The notes beneath the pieces are model-generated. The model did not search any database, was not told the DNA's origin, and was given only the letters and a program-made list of their open reading frames with translations. A program made the translations under genes and the position numbers. DNA of 39,581 nucleotides, taken from Phaeoceros laevis (lineage: Eukaryota > Anthocerotophyta > Anthocerotopsida > Notothyladales). Shown here in pieces: positions 9,535 through 21,444 of this stretch (its first letter is position 1; every line of letters starts with the position of its first letter). The stretch spans positions 1-39,581 of the forward strand of contig JBNGIQ010007862.1 in assembly GCA_049999765.1 (NCBI GenBank), given 5' to 3'.

Positions 9535-11437
9535 TTCCTTCCTTTCTCATGTCGAAGACTGTTGCATGCAAACGCGACAGCGCATTGGAGGCTGAAGCTT
9601 ATTTAAGTGGTGGGAAAAGAAATAAAATAGGGCAGTATATAGTATGCAGAGCATCGTGGGAGGTGTCGTCGACATTTGTCGGTGACCGCGAGAGTGGCGA
9701 AGGTTGCATGTAATGTCACTGAAGTGTAATAGGTGGGGACTAACGAGACGGAGATGTAGGGCACAAGGCACGTGGTTCTTGTTAGGGCCTGAAGTCACGG
9801 ATCACGGACGCGAGGAGGCCTAGGCAGACAAGGCAGCAGCAAATTATGGTGATGAAGCGTCTAGCGGGACCCAGGTAGCTTCACAGCTTTTGGATAAGCC
9901 TGAAACAATGCCCGTCCGCGTGCTCCTTTCTATGACTTGACACCCATAGTCTAGCTTACCAGATCCCGGCTCTGTTTGTGGGTGAAACTGTCGTGCTGCT
10001 CCACAGTGCCTTTTACTCTTGGTTTCGTGACCTCTGCCGCAAATTCGCAATGCAGTAGAAGAACGATTGCCTAGTGTCGTGCGTGGTGTGTGTTTATTGC
10101 ATCCGGGCAAGGCCTTTCGGCCCCTTCCAGGATGCTATAACAAGCTTACAAGAGGTCGAGGGAGCTCATTCATAAATGCAGGAGGAGGGAGCTGAATGTG
10201 GCCTTTTTTTCCACCTGCACCCTGACGATTTTATGAGAGCATGTCATTCACCTACTACTGTACGGTGCCGCTCCTCACATCTGTCGACTTTCTCCTTCCA
10301 GGTGTTGCTCTTCATGGCGCTGGGTCGCTACAGTGTGCGGAATACATTTTGTCCCATTGTTTTTTTGGGACAATCAAATCGGGGCTCGGTCAGGGATACC
10401 CGGGATAGGATGGTCGGCCGCCTGTCCCTTTTGGATATGGAGTATGCGACATTTGGTTACAGAAGGAAAGCCTACATACCGTTTGTCCCATGTTTTAGTT
10501 GGATGGGAGAAATGAGGAGTCACAAATTAAGCCAGCGCCAGCCAGCATACATAACAGGGGGCCAATGGGCGTCAAGCAAGGCGCACCACTGGCACTGCCT
10601 GTGGCGGTGGCTAGTGTAGCTGAAATATAGGAGCAGATGCTGGTTAGCTACGCCACGCGACAATACACGTTACCACAAGAGTGGGTATAGCACACACAGC
10701 ACCCAAGCGCACACATGTCTCGATGTGGAACAGCACAAGCCAATGCCGCTCCCAATCCGCGGCAGCAGTTGCAAACAAAGCGATAATAATAAGAGGGTAT
10801 GGGCCAGTCATGGGCTGTGCTCATCTCATCGTCGGCCTCTGCAGACAGACAGCAACAAAGCAGTAATAAGGTAGTATAGTGTCCACCACATCCATACCTT
10901 ATCCCCGATCAAGATGGCCTCGACACCTCACCTTGGCAGGCCAACAGGTCTACCGCTGCTGTATGCATCCATGGCGACAGAAGAAATACTGTAGACTGGA
11001 CATGCCTATCTCGTCGAGTCTGCAGCCCGACGCACATGTGGTGAATGACATCACAGTTGCAAACCGTAGAGCACATGCAGCGGACAAGAATGCTTCTGCG
11101 GTTTCTTTGTTTGTTGTTGAAGAAGAAGGAGCCTCGAAAGGAAGGAAAGCAAGAAAGAAGGGAAGCGGAAGCATCTCCACAGTGGCGGAGGTAGGCGAGT
11201 TGCCGCGTCTGGATCCAGGCCAGGAGATCCGCACCTCGGGTCGCAGCAAGCAAACAAGCAGACGAGGTCAGGCTTTTTTTAGGGTTCTGGCAGGCGGGTG
11301 CCCGTTTTTCTCTCGACTCTCCAATTGTTCTGGAGTCCCAATTTCACTACTTGTGTCCTTCTTGTCCCCATCACGCGCGCCCTTTTCGAGCCCTCACAGC
11401 CACGGCCACCCAAAAAGTAGGCCTGTATCGGATTAAC

Positions 11438-11537
11438 NNNNNNNNNNNNNNNNNNNNNNNNNNNNNNNNNNNNNNNNNNNNNNNNNNNNNNNNNNNNNNN
11501 NNNNNNNNNNNNNNNNNNNNNNNNNNNNNNNNNNNNN
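11438..11537. other. Assembly gap, 100 N
   Basis: Exactly 100 undetermined bases, the conventional placeholder for a scaffold gap of unknown size. Any element spanning it is hidden, and distances across it are not reliable. Confidence 0.99.
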
Positions 11538-11741
11538 CAACGCCTGGGCGAAGGGGGAAGATAGGGATACCGGGACCGGCTGCCACTCGGTACATTGCAA
11601 TCGACAAGCGACGGAACGGGGTAGCTTTTCTTTACCGCGTCAGACAGGACAGACGCGGCGCAGCTACGCCGCAACACGCCACTTCTGCTCCTAACACGTG
11701 GCGCTTCCTCAACGGTGGTCCGATTACAAGACATGCTCTAC

Positions 11742-11788
11742 TGCTGTACAGGTATCTCTCTCTCTCTCTCTACTGTGCTGTACAGGTA
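11742..11788. repeat. (TC)n microsatellite flanked by 13-bp direct repeats
   Basis: TGCTGTACAGGTA occurs at 11742-11754 and again at 11776-11788, with a pure TC run between. CTGTACAG is itself a palindrome. It looks like a slippage or duplication product just right of the gap. Confidence 0.8.
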
Positions 11789-12501
11789 GACTAGTATATT
11801 ACATGTAGGTGGACTATAGGACTAAATGTATTTCTTTCCTCAATTTCAAAACGTAACAAAAGAACGAAATGTCACCAATGTTTCTTGCGGTCCTTCTCTA
11901 AGATGCAGCATGAAACCGTAAACCCGAAGTACGAAGTTAGCGAGCATCTTTGGCCCTTCCTTTTATTGGCGGGCGGAGCGGGATGCCGATGAGTCTATTT
12001 TTGCTTCAGCCCAGAGGTGCCTGGAATTTGTGACCAGATTAACTTATGCGCAGAAATGGGGTGCTGAGCGTGGGCAAGGGCCACGCGGGCCATGCAGACA
12101 AGTGGACCCACTTTGTCGAGGCCTCGTGGCGGCCTCCGCTTAAGCGCAGCGCAAACGCAGCATAACAAAGAAGCCCGCAGTGTCGTAGTACGTAGTCCCG
12201 GACCTGTAAACCGGCCCCGCTCCCCGATCCCGCCTCTATCGCGTCCGCGCCGTCCACTTTTACACGACTGGTCACCGCATCTGCACCTCTGCAGCAGCAT
12301 CATCCTCCCCAAGCCAGCCCTGGAAGGAGCCGCGCATTCCAGTCCCGTCATCCATCCATAACTGGCGGAACTGATTTTCCACACTTCTTATCTATCCAAT
12401 TTTCTTCTGCCTCACCCGGTCCGGGAGCTCTTAAGCTTCCTCCCTAGTCGGCGTTTCAGAGAGTCCAATTGGAGCGGCTAGCTTCATCAGGAGCCTCCCA
12501 G

Positions 12502-12520
12502 CCCTCCCCTCCCCTCCCCT
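12502..12520 (+). repeat. CCCCT tandem tract in the PQ-loop gene leader
   Basis: Almost four consecutive CCCCT units lie about 120 bp upstream of the PQ-loop ATG, within pyrimidine-rich sequence typical of plant core promoters and 5' UTRs (Y-patch-like). The complementary strand has four G-runs and could fold as a G-quadruplex. Confidence 0.6.
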
Positions 12521-12638
12521 GCATCGCCTCGCCTGGGCTTGCCTCTGGACGGGTCTGGAGCTGGCCTCTAGAGAATGTGCGTGGTGCAGCAGCATTTCTC
12601 CTAACCACCAGCTTCAGCACTTGTGAGGAGCAGCAGAC

Positions 12639-15618
12639 ATGAACGGGCCGGCTTTAGAGTGTCCGGTGCAGGCCGGCTGCTCTGCATGGATTTACAGGTA
12701 CCTCAAGGACTGCGTCTGCTCCACACGGGACCGCGTCTCCTTCGGGCTGGGCATGCTCAGCGTGGCGTGCTGGGGCGTTGCGGAGGTTCCGCAGATTTTC
12801 ACCAACTTCCGCGAGAAGTCCACCGAAGGGGTGTCGCTCACCTTTCTCATGACCTGGGTCATCGGGTGAGTGCGCAATTTGGCTAGGTCGGTCTCTCTTC
12901 TAGAGCTGGAGGCAGCCACGGATGCCTCCACACCTCTGAACATTCCTGTTTGGGACAAACTTGTTTGTTCATGAGTGGGCGGCGGACAGCACTTGAGTGA
13001 GGTTGTTAGCGGAAAAAGTGCTTTTCCTAATTCTCCCCCGGGTGACTTGTTGCGCCGCTGGCGCAATGCAGGGACGTATTCAATCTTCTGGGATGTTACA
13101 TCGAACCTGCTACGGTCAGTACCTGCTTTGCACACAAGCTTGTCGTCTATTTTCAATCTTTGAGCAAGTATGCTTTAGGCTGGAGATGGATGGAGATTTT
13201 CATCTTGCACCGGCACCTGATGGTCTTAAAATGCCTGCTGATGCCGCCAAAAATGTTGGATGTCGCAGCTTCCCACGCAATTCTACATGGCTTTGGTACG
13301 TACGGTTTTTTGGCGGCTCGAAATGGTTTGCTTGCCAGAGCTCCCAGCCGGATTGTGATCAATTGGAATCTGTCCTCCATGGAGGATGTTGATTGGTTAC
13401 TTCATTTGCGTGCGTGGTGTGGTGAAGTGAAGTGAACTTCACCTGGTGTTGTCCCTGTAGCTCTACACAATCACCACAGTGATTCTCGTCGCCCAAGTCA
13501 TATACTACGACCACATCTGTACCAAGAGTAGGCGGGAGGGGGATTTTTCAGATTTGGAGCCGGCTTCACCGACAGCAGAAAAAGAGGTAAGCGTTCAACC
13601 GCAGCACAAGACTTTGCGGAGAGACTGCCGCAGTGACGTCCGTAAGCCAACATCTATCGCTTGCGAACTCACAAATCCGTCCTGCTGCTGCTTGCCCCCG
13701 CAGCAAGCTAGGGCTGCGCTGCAACAACCGCTCACAATTCCTGAGGGGGCGGATGAGACCAAGGAAAGTGCCGACTCGTCCCAACCTCCAAGGGAGCACA
13801 AGGTTCCCAAAGAGCAGCATGGTGCAAGGGAGCAGCACGACGCAGGGGAGCAGAAGGCCTCAGGCATTCGGGTGCCTCGTAGACCATCCGTCCCCAGAGA
13901 CCTTCATTACACGTAAGAGTTTTGCGGTTTCAAAGTCTGCTCACAAGTAATTGACAGTCCATCTGCAAAATGTCGCGAAATTGGCACCCCTCTTTTGAAC
14001 TTCACATTGGGGCCTGCACTCAAGCTGTTCCTGTGTTTAAATTCGCATATGCAGATCAGCAAGGTCCCTTGCAAGCAGTCACACCCCGACAGGGTCCTAC
14101 TTATTTGGTGGCTGGGCTTCCGGAGGGAGTACCGAGAGGAACCATTTCTTGCACAGCACACCATCGTATGATTCACTGAGCACTTTGGCAGCTGCACCAG
14201 TGAGATCTTCCGGGGCATCTGGTATTCGCGGCTCCAGCTCTGATGCAGCGCTTAGAGCGGTACTTTTCTCAGAAAATGAAAAAAAGCTGTCTGAAGCTCA
14301 GCCTTGAAACGTCATCTAGCACAATAAGAGCTTCAGTCCAGCACAATGTGGGATGGGAGATCTTATCATCTTGACAAGGAATCTGAACTGGTGCATGCAC
14401 TGTCCAGGTGGGTTCAGGCGTTCTCATGCTCGGGGGCTTTGGCTTCAGGTCTAGCTTGATTGGGACTAGGAATCCTACAGCAAAAGCTCATACTCAGTGG
14501 GTGGCAAGCAGAGGTCGAAAACTGTTGCAGGTTAGTAGATACCTGGTTCAATCGTAGTGTTTGTAATTCTGCTGGCTTTGGAATTGGAGCCACATAGGGT
14601 GATGGTGCTGGATTCAACGGTCCTAAGTTTGCCATAGCTAATTGCTGGTTTACAAGTTGATTCACTCGTCTCTTGTTACAGCATCGCGCTTCCACAAAGC
14701 TTGGCTCCCTGGCGTTGTATAATGAGATGCTTGAAGAAGGAGAAACAGGAAGTGCCCTTGGCGAGCTTTTTGGATGGTGCATGGCTGCTATTTACATGGG
14801 CGGACGCATACCCCAGATTTGGCTGAATGTAAGTAGTAGGGAAGGAGTCTGACTTTTCATGTAGGTGTCAAGTTACTTGTCGGACTCTGCTTGTCAGCCT
14901 GCTGGTGTCATCAAATTTGTAGGCTAGCACTGTCGTTTCCTTCTACAATCTGGGTTTTTTCTCACCTGTTTACTGATCTGTCGGTGCTTTCCTGTGCTGT
15001 CGCCTCTCCAGATGAAGCGTGGTACTGTTGAGGTAGGTAGCCTTGCCGGGCCAGTCTTGAGCAGTTTATGTGGCTCTGGTGCAGCTTGATCATTCCGACT
15101 CTTTGTTTGGTTTTGCAGGGGCTTAACCCCCTTATGTTTGTGTTCGCCCTGCTGGGAAATGCATTCTACGTTGGGAGGTGAGTGCCTAAGCACCAACTGT
15201 AGAATCCCCGCTGCTATTTCAGGGCATACTGTGCGTCCAATGTGCCCTGATTATCTTGACGCTACCGACCCTCGGTGTTGGGTTTTATATACTTGTGCAG
15301 TATTATTGTTCGGAGCACGGAGTGGTCAAAGATAAAGCCCAACATGCCGTGGCTGGTGGATGCTGGTGTTTGCGTGGTGTTGGATTCCTTTGTATCCTTG
15401 TGCTCAGCTGTCATTGACCAAAGGGAAGTGGACTTGTAAGCTTGGTGGAATGTGGATGGACTTTCTGCACTGTTTTCCGTTTGCGTGCCTTTTGGGACAA
15501 CGACAGAGTTTCAGCCTTAACATGTGAACAGATTTTGTGTCAGTTCATTTACTACCGATGGAAGCTGAGCCTAAGAAAAGAAGTGGATGAAAAAGGACCC
15601 TACGATCTCCTGAAGTAG
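12639..15618 (+). CDS. PQ-loop repeat membrane transporter (SLC66/PQLC2/Ypq-like)
   Basis: Seven-helix membrane protein of the PQ-loop family, whose PQLC2/Ypq members export cationic amino acids from lysosomes or vacuoles; the substrate here is not proven. Eleven exons fit in phase: 12639-12865, 13072-13114, 13269-13295, 13461-13586, 13704-13912, 14157-14259, 14682-14828, 15012-15032, 15119-15177, 15301-15391 and 15544-15618, about 375 residues. The first PQ motif is in WGVAEVPQIFTNFREKSTEG and the second in MGGRIPQIWLN, each followed by a membrane helix. Other plant-typical blocks are GDVFNLLGCYIEPAT, LYTITTVILVAQVIYYDHI and GLNPLMFVFALLGNAFYVGS. A long polar loop, rich in Gln, Glu and Ser, lies between the two PQ halves, as in plant homologues. 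Exons 3 (27 nt, LPTQFYMAL) and 8 (21 nt, MKRGTVE) are micro-exons that automatic annotation easily misses. The join before the last exon is the least certain. Confidence 0.93.
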
Positions 15619-17604
15619 CCTGTGCTGATCTTGGGCATACTATGTGGAGCAGGAAATTTTCAAGCCTACGGCCTGTTGTAGGATTCGAAGAGCTGGTTGA
15701 GAAAGCCTGGTGTAAGTTTATTTTTTGTGGCCCTAAGGCGCTTGGAAGAAAGCGTGTGATCTGACCGAGCGAGCAGCCCTCAAGTCATTGATCAGAGGAT
15801 TTTGCAGTTAGTTGGAGACTAGGTACGTTATAGAGTTCGCATGAATAAATGTCGTAAGACAGAAATTTGTTGGCACTTCAGGCCTGTTCATGTCTGAGTG
15901 ACCTCTTGTCTGCCTGATAACACCTGCGCCGAGACTGTAGCAAAGTGTGCTTTCAAACCTTGCCAGAGCCAGAATTGTAGTCCCAAATATGTCTACATGT
16001 TCTCTACAGCTGGAACATGATGAAACTAATGTGTACGCACGTTGCTCTGTCTAGTTTAGGTAGACACAATGATTTGTTCAGCATCCTCCCCCATGAGCAG
16101 GAGGTATGACCAATTTGTTGGCGGTGTTTGGGAGGATATATGACTAGCATCACCTGTGCCCTGATCTCTCATTTGACACCGAAAGTGAACAGGCCTAGCA
16201 TCTGATCTGGTGCGAGTTACTTTATAATTGCGCACTTCACTTAAAATCCATAAACAAGAGTGATGGTCGTTTCGCCTGAAACTTATCATCCACAATTTCA
16301 TATTCTCGTCTCGAAAATGGGTCTGTACAGTATGTATACTCTGCAACTGGTCGACTTAGAATGTTCTTTTAGATGCTGGTCAATGTTTGTATTTCTTCTT
16401 CTTCCTAAACCTGCTCTATTCGCTCCTTTTTCCTCTACTGTCTCCTGCGGTTAGAAAGGCATGATGTATTGTATACTAGGCTTGGTGTGCAACCTACGTT
16501 TCCTGGCCACGGGTACGCGATCTTGAACGGACAGATGGTGACGCTGACGTGACGAGCTCCAGCAGATGAGCACCACCACGCAAAACCAGCTGGACTGCAT
16601 ATGAACTAACGGGCGTGGCTGGCGAGGTGCATGCCTGTGCACTGGTGTAGTCTCGAGGCCTCTGCAAGGGCGTGACCTCTCCCGCTATCGGATTGGCTTA
16701 GGGATATCACGATTTGATTAAAAGCCTCGAAAATCGCTGTGGCTATCACAGCGTAATATTGTCCCGGCCGTAATGCATCCGGTCCGCAACATCTTAAAAA
16801 GGAGATTAACAGTAAGTCATTTTGCCCGTTCCACAAACAGAATATACAGGGACCAGTTTCTAAGCGGTGTTATTTAGTGCAAGACCAGAACCCAAGCTTT
16901 AGAGTGCTCGGCATACCAGCAATCAGCCACAGCCCAACCACCCTCCTCTCCTCTACCGCTGCTGTGTAAAAGCTATGTTACAGGTGTCATTCTCCCTCTA
17001 TCCAGCCACCAGTTCGAATATACAGCGATCAGCTTCATACCCTGCATACAACGACCTACTATGCCAAAGAGCATACTTCTTATGCAGCCTGTTGCGGCTA
17101 CACCACTGTGACATACCTCATGGCACTTGCAAAACCGAGTTTGTGATCTGTACATGCTTCCCAGCTTATCTCAGCGGCAGATGGGATCCATTAAGTCACA
17201 ATCTGCATTCGAGGAAACAGAGATGACATGACCAAGTATTACCAACACGCTCTTCAGCATTTGCCAGTAACTCACAGCAAGCAGGTTAAGCTGGACGGCG
17301 GAAATCTCAGTAGTACAAGACAGTACCTGCCACGTCCAGAAAACTGCTACTTTGCAACAGCTGCTAGGACATGTTTCGAGGGATAGCACATAAGCCCCAG
17401 ACTGCAGGACTCCGCAAGCGACCAATGCAGGCATCACTAAGGATGCTATCCCAACATATGTTAGGTAGTACTATTGTACAGTCCTCCTGCCACATGACAG
17501 ATTCGTAAATTCACAAAGTTTTCATCAGGAACGACACACTACTAGTGGAGGCCTTCGGACCAATTAAGGACGCAACGGCAATTACTTCATAAACAGGTAT
17601 TTCC
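15619..17604. other. Convergent intergenic interval between the PQ-loop and MYC-like genes
   Basis: About 2 kb between two stop codons facing each other. It should hold both 3' UTRs. Frames of 60-96 codons exist on both strands without family-like content. No tRNA, repeat or transposon termini were recognised. Confidence 0.6.
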
Positions 17605-19602
17605 CTACCTCTGAGGTTCTGCGTATCTTGTTGTACTAGGTTTGCTACTAGCAGGAATGCCATTTTCCACTTTCGCGGAGAGTGGAGTAAAGTGAAAGGC
17701 CCGGTCCAGAGCATCTGAAAATTGTTCCTTGTTGATAGCTTCATGCTCCTTCTTCAATTTTGCAGAGACCATGTGATGGACCATACAACCATCAACAGTA
17801 GAAATGTTCACATCTCGCACATCCAACTGCATATCCTGTAAAGTTGACAGCAAGTGCGTGATAGGATATATTTCTCTCTGGCACCGAACTCTGATGAAGA
17901 CCTCTTGGCCACAAATGTCAACATGAATGCCCGGTTTCTGGTCTGTTGAAACTCGTGTCCCTGATATTGTTGTCCTGCCACTGGGCACTGATCCAGCAGA
18001 CACACCCTCTTTAGCAAATTTGGTCCCAGAGTCCATCCCCACTTTCTCCGACTGAGACTGGACCTGTGTCTGCAAAGTACTTATCTTCAGCTCCATATCC
18101 TGCAATTTACTTTGCAAGTCCTTTATGTACGAAATGGCATCACCTAGCAAAGACGCTTTGTCCATCTTGGAAACATTAGGCACAACTGACCGTAGCGCAT
18201 AAAACCGCTGATTCAACTTCTCCCGACGCTGCCGCTCAGCTTGAACATGGTTTAACGGCTCCTCCCTGTTGTTGGCGGGCTTTCGCCCTCGCTTCCGTGG
18301 AGGTTTCTGGCCCGAAATAAGGCTGCTCTCCACAGACTCCTTGTACGATACCTCGGCTTCAGAGTCTAGCTCTTGATCTGCTTCAATACTGGACCCCATG
18401 TTTGTTGCTGAAGGCATCCCAACGCCTTCGGAAAACTGTGGCTTTACTTGGTGGCCCTTGTCCTGCCCTATCTGCAACCCATTTTGGACAACCGTCATCT
18501 CAGGCTTTACTGACAGAGGCTGTGCCCGGACTCGAAGGTCGGAAGGGTTCAAAATCTCGCCAGACCCTAGATGATGGTGATGATTCGATGTTTGCGCTTG
18601 TATCTCAACATGTATCCTTGGCTGCATAGCCGTTGCACCATAACCCCTCGGATCTTCAAACCTAGGTCTGGGGTGGTTATTCGGGTGAAAGGTCGGTATC
18701 GGTATCGGAGAGTCCCATAAGTGGGAAAGATCCGCAAGAAGGTCTTCACCAGGGGAGCAACCAAAAGGTTGCTGCTGAGAAGGAAACTGCCGAACTTGTG
18801 GGTTGTACTCCTGCTCTTTGAGGTGGAACATACTCGAGGCCGTACCGTTCATGAGGTACTCACTGTTGTAGTAGGAAAGAGACTCCGTCTCGTCGGTTGC
18901 TGGAGGCAACTGGTACGATGGTCCTCCTTGCCAGGAAGGACCGGGGTCGCCCCTGCCGAATAACTGATAGATCTCTTCCAACAAACGGGTATCAGTCAGG
19001 ATGATCTCCGTGGAACCAAGCTCAACAACCCCCTGGAAGACGGGAACAGCAACAAGTGTCTGCAACCCTGCCATTGATGCAAATTGGCCTCTGTCACAGA
19101 GCTCCGGGTTGCCGGGTTCGTTGAGCCACTCGTAGTCTCCCCTCATTAGAGCTCTGCCCGGAACGCACACCCCGTCATGGAAAGTATGAGCCATGCAGGA
19201 TAGAAAGAACCACTCCACATCTGAGACGAATTCCTGCGTGAGGTCGTCACTGGTATCCCTCCCCCCTTTAACAATGGCCTCAAGATCTTGCAGAAAGCGG
19301 ATCCTGTTTTCCTGTTGCTCCCTATCCACCGGTCTCTCTCCGGCCAAGTCGGTCTCTTTCCGCCGCAATTCTCCGTCGCCCCAGACAAGGGCCCTTTGTC
19401 CCCCGTCCGTCACGGTCAGCTGCCAGAAGATAGCATACGTCCATCGATGGTCGCAAATGGTATCCATAAGTACTTTGAGCTTCTGCTGCACCGGTGAGTC
19501 CTGACCAGACCCGTCGGCCCCTTGGTCCACTCCGGGGTCTACACCATCACCCCAGCAGAGGAAGCTATCCCAGTTGGCCTGTCTCCCCCCTACACCGTCC
19601 AT
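17605..19602 (-). CDS. MYC2-type bHLH transcription factor (jasmonate-pathway class)
   Basis: A single uninterrupted 665-codon frame, as in intronless MYC2/3/4 genes. I chose the ATG at 19602; the frame stays open a few codons upstream but has no other ATG there. Order: N-terminal bHLH-MYC_N domain (roughly residues 45-220, [24 protein letters not shown]); a JAZ-interaction-like segment ([20 protein letters not shown]) with the Asp before EWFF whose replacement in Arabidopsis MYC2/MYC3 weakens repressor binding; [12 protein letters not shown]; a helix LLEEIYQLF in the activation-domain position; a low-complexity middle; a basic region at about 450 with H-x3-ER-x-RR (HVQAERQRR) for E/G-box contact; the HLH ([20 protein letters not shown]); and a C-terminal ACT-like domain. 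A basic patch [10 protein letters not shown] precedes the bHLH and probably serves nuclear import. No truncation is seen. Confidence 0.95.
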   Translation of the reverse strand: MDGVGGRQANWDSFLCWGDGVDPGVDQGADGSGQDSPVQQKLKVLMDTICDHRWTYAIFWQLTVTDGGQRALVWGDGELRRKETDLAGERPVDREQQENRIRFLQDLEAIVKGGRDTSDDLTQEFVSDVEWFFLSCMAHTFHDGVCVPGRALMRGDYEWLNEPGNPELCDRGQFASMAGLQTLVAVPVFQGVVELGSTEIILTDTRLLEEIYQLFGRGDPGPSWQGGPSYQLPPATDETESLSYYNSEYLMNGTASSMFHLKEQEYNPQVRQFPSQQQPFGCSPGEDLLADLSHLWDSPIPIPTFHPNNHPRPRFEDPRGYGATAMQPRIHVEIQAQTSNHHHHLGSGEILNPSDLRVRAQPLSVKPEMTVVQNGLQIGQDKGHQVKPQFSEGVGMPSATNMGSSIEADQELDSEAEVSYKESVESSLISGQKPPRKRGRKPANNREEPLNHVQAERQRREKLNQRFYALRSVVPNVSKMDKASLLGDAISYIKDLQSKLQDMELKISTLQTQVQSQSEKVGMDSGTKFAKEGVSAGSVPSGRTTISGTRVSTDQKPGIHVDICGQEVFIRVRCQREIYPITHLLSTLQDMQLDVRDVNISTVDGCMVHHMVSAKLKKEHEAINKEQFSDALDRAFHFTPLSAKVENGIPASSKPSTTRYAEPQR

Positions 19603-19838
19603 CTCGTCCGAGGCCAAGATACGCCTCCTCGCCTCCTCGCCTCCTCTGCCTCCCTAACTGCGGGGACAAGGTCAGATCAAACCTCATTTCCTCCGAGCAC
19701 ACCGAAAGAAGAACATCAGGTCAAACAGGCAGCAGCTTCTCGTACGCTGGAAGAATTGCAGAGCCACATGCCTCCCACCTACACAGTGAACCCTCCCAAC
19801 ACAGACGAGAGAGGAGCTGAATGTAAATACCTGCTATT

Positions 19839-20321
19839 CTACGGCCGGCTGCATCTTCTTCCCGGACGCAAAATCAAGCCTTTGGTGCTGCATTGCGCTA
19901 CGCCCTCGGGCAGCCCAGGGCTGTGGCAGCAGCTTGGTACCATGAAGGAGATGTGCTGGTGCTCACACGGATCTGCGGCCAACAAGCTGCAGGCGGTCCA
20001 GAGCTCCATGCTGCTACCCCATCGCCGCCGTTGCGCACGAGCTATCGACGGGCCGCAAACCCTGGCATTTCGGAGGAGATGGCCCTGGCCCGCCCTCCTG
20101 CCTTCGCGTTGCCTCCGCGGGACAAGGATCTCCGATGCACTACAGCCAGCTGCGACCGCATTCTTACCACCCCCCCCCCCCCCCCCGGTCGCAGTCCGGG
20201 GTGAAATATTGTTTACTCCTGGTATCGTGTGGTCAATAGCGCTAGGTAACAAACAGAGGTAAATATCTAGGGCTTTGATGTAAGCAAACGCCGTGCGACA
20301 TGCTTTATGATGAATAGACAT
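19839..20321 (-). other. Candidate long upstream ORF in the MYC-like gene leader
   Basis: A 160-codon frame with its own ATG (20319-20321) lies 237 bp upstream of the MYC ATG and ends before it. It crosses a run of 17 G and has no recognisable domain. If the transcript starts upstream of it, it would be a large inhibitory uORF; if the transcript starts inside or below it, it is meaningless. A plus-strand frame covers much of the same stretch, which shows that the high GC content alone keeps frames open here. Confidence 0.25.
20170..20186 (+). repeat. Homopolymer of 17 C (G17 on the MYC sense strand)
   Basis: An uninterrupted C run about 570 bp upstream of the MYC ATG. It may form a G-quadruplex on the minus strand; its true length is uncertain because homopolymers are error-prone. 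Confidence 0.9.
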
Positions 20322-20790
20322 TTGGAATGCTAGATGTCACCTTTCAGTTATGTAGATATGTTAGGTCTGTGTTGGGGTTGGATATCTCCATGTATCTATT
20401 GGGGTTTGATATCTAGATGTTTTAGATAAATGTATTTAATGTATGTATGTATCTTATCCAAGATGTCTATCATAATATGTTCAATACTAATTAATAGAAT
20501 AATATTCTTAGACAGTGGAATAGTAATAGTATAGTTGTAGATAATATTTTGTAACCACAAGGTTTAGGCAATTCATCATAGTTTCTTACATGACACTTGT
20601 ATGTACTATGTATGGGAGTTTATAATTTGTGACATGACAATGGTAGGTGCAATATCTTCATAAATCATCATCATAGTTTCCAACATCTATGAGTGTACAT
20701 GAAAATTATCCTCCGGAGCTTTCAATTTTCTTGATTTAAGTCCTTAGTACTATTGTTTCTTACAAAAGATATCATTTATTGATTTGCCGT

Positions 20791-21260
20791 TTTATTGATT
20801 TGTAACTGCAACATCGTTATTTAAACTTCAAAGCTTGATTGAAAATAAAATAAAAATACGGTACAAAATTTGACCCCGCAGCCCCTAAAAGAAGACACAC
20901 AATTTGACGCGGCAGCCCCTAAAAAAAGAAAAACTCGCGATAATTTGTAATTGCAGCATCGTTATTCATAGCTTTTTTGAAAATAAAATAAAAAATACGG
21001 TACACAATCTGATGCCGCACCCCCTCATGCTACAAGAAGAGAAACTCGCGATACGAAGTAACTAGCAGCACGTTGTGGCAAATTTATTGATTTGTAACTG
21101 CAACATTGTTATTCATAGCTTGATTGAAATAAAATAAAAATACGCTACACAATTTGATATGGCAGTCCTTAAAACTTGCGATACGGAGTAACTAGCACCA
21201 CGCTAGGGCAAAAGATGTAGTAACTAGCACCACTAACTAGCACCACGCTACGGCGAAAGA
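20791..21260 (+). repeat. Degenerate tandem array, about three copies of a 130-150 bp unit
   Basis: Copies begin near 20791, 20941 and 21082. Each starts with TTTGTAA-TGCA-CAT-GTTATT, continues through GAAAATAAAATAAAAATACG and a (C)AATTTGA block, then a GCAGCCCCTAAAA or similar stretch, and ends with CTCGCGATA or a close variant. The first copy has an internal duplication of its AATTTGAC/GCAGCCCCTAAAA part. Copies 2 and 3 share a tail, GTAACTAGCACCACG, and that tail repeats again to about 21260. Divergence between copies suggests an old array. Confidence 0.75.
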
Positions 21261-21444
21261 CTCCTACATACACTTTGGCACGGGATGTATGCCTCCATCG
21301 ATCGTGTATGCCTCCTCTCGCGTCGATGATGATGGTGATATTTGAAGAGGTTTACACAGTTCCATAATCAATAACGGTGGAGGTACTTTGCATAATAGCA
21401 TGTTGCATGCATGCATGCTACATCAATTCAGTTATAGTAAACTT

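Larger units (their letters stand above)
9535..12638. other. 3.1-kb interval without a convincing gene (SKI2 3' flank, assembly gap, PQ-loop gene 5' flank)
   Basis: The left part is SKI2 3' UTR and intergenic DNA. Frames up to 185 codons occur (for example 10176-10619 and 10879-11436), but they match no family and have no splice partners, so I do not call them. At 10349-10373 TTGTCCCA and TGGGACAA can pair around a T-rich loop, and TTTGTCCCA recurs near 10477. The right part (about 12360-12638) is pyrimidine-rich and probably the 5' UTR and core promoter of the PQ-loop gene. Confidence 0.6.

Noticed and set aside
10176-11436. Open frames of 147 and 185 codons on the plus strand
   Set aside because: No family motif, no splice context, overlapping open frames on the other strand; they reflect base composition.
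19494-20262. Plus-strand frames of 108 and 246 codons opposite the MYC start and leader
   Set aside because: GC-rich antisense shadow of the MYC N-terminus and leader; they run through the C17 tract and lack any domain.
20791-21260. CRISPR-like array
   Set aside because: Repeats are long, degenerate and contiguous without unique spacers, in a eukaryotic context.
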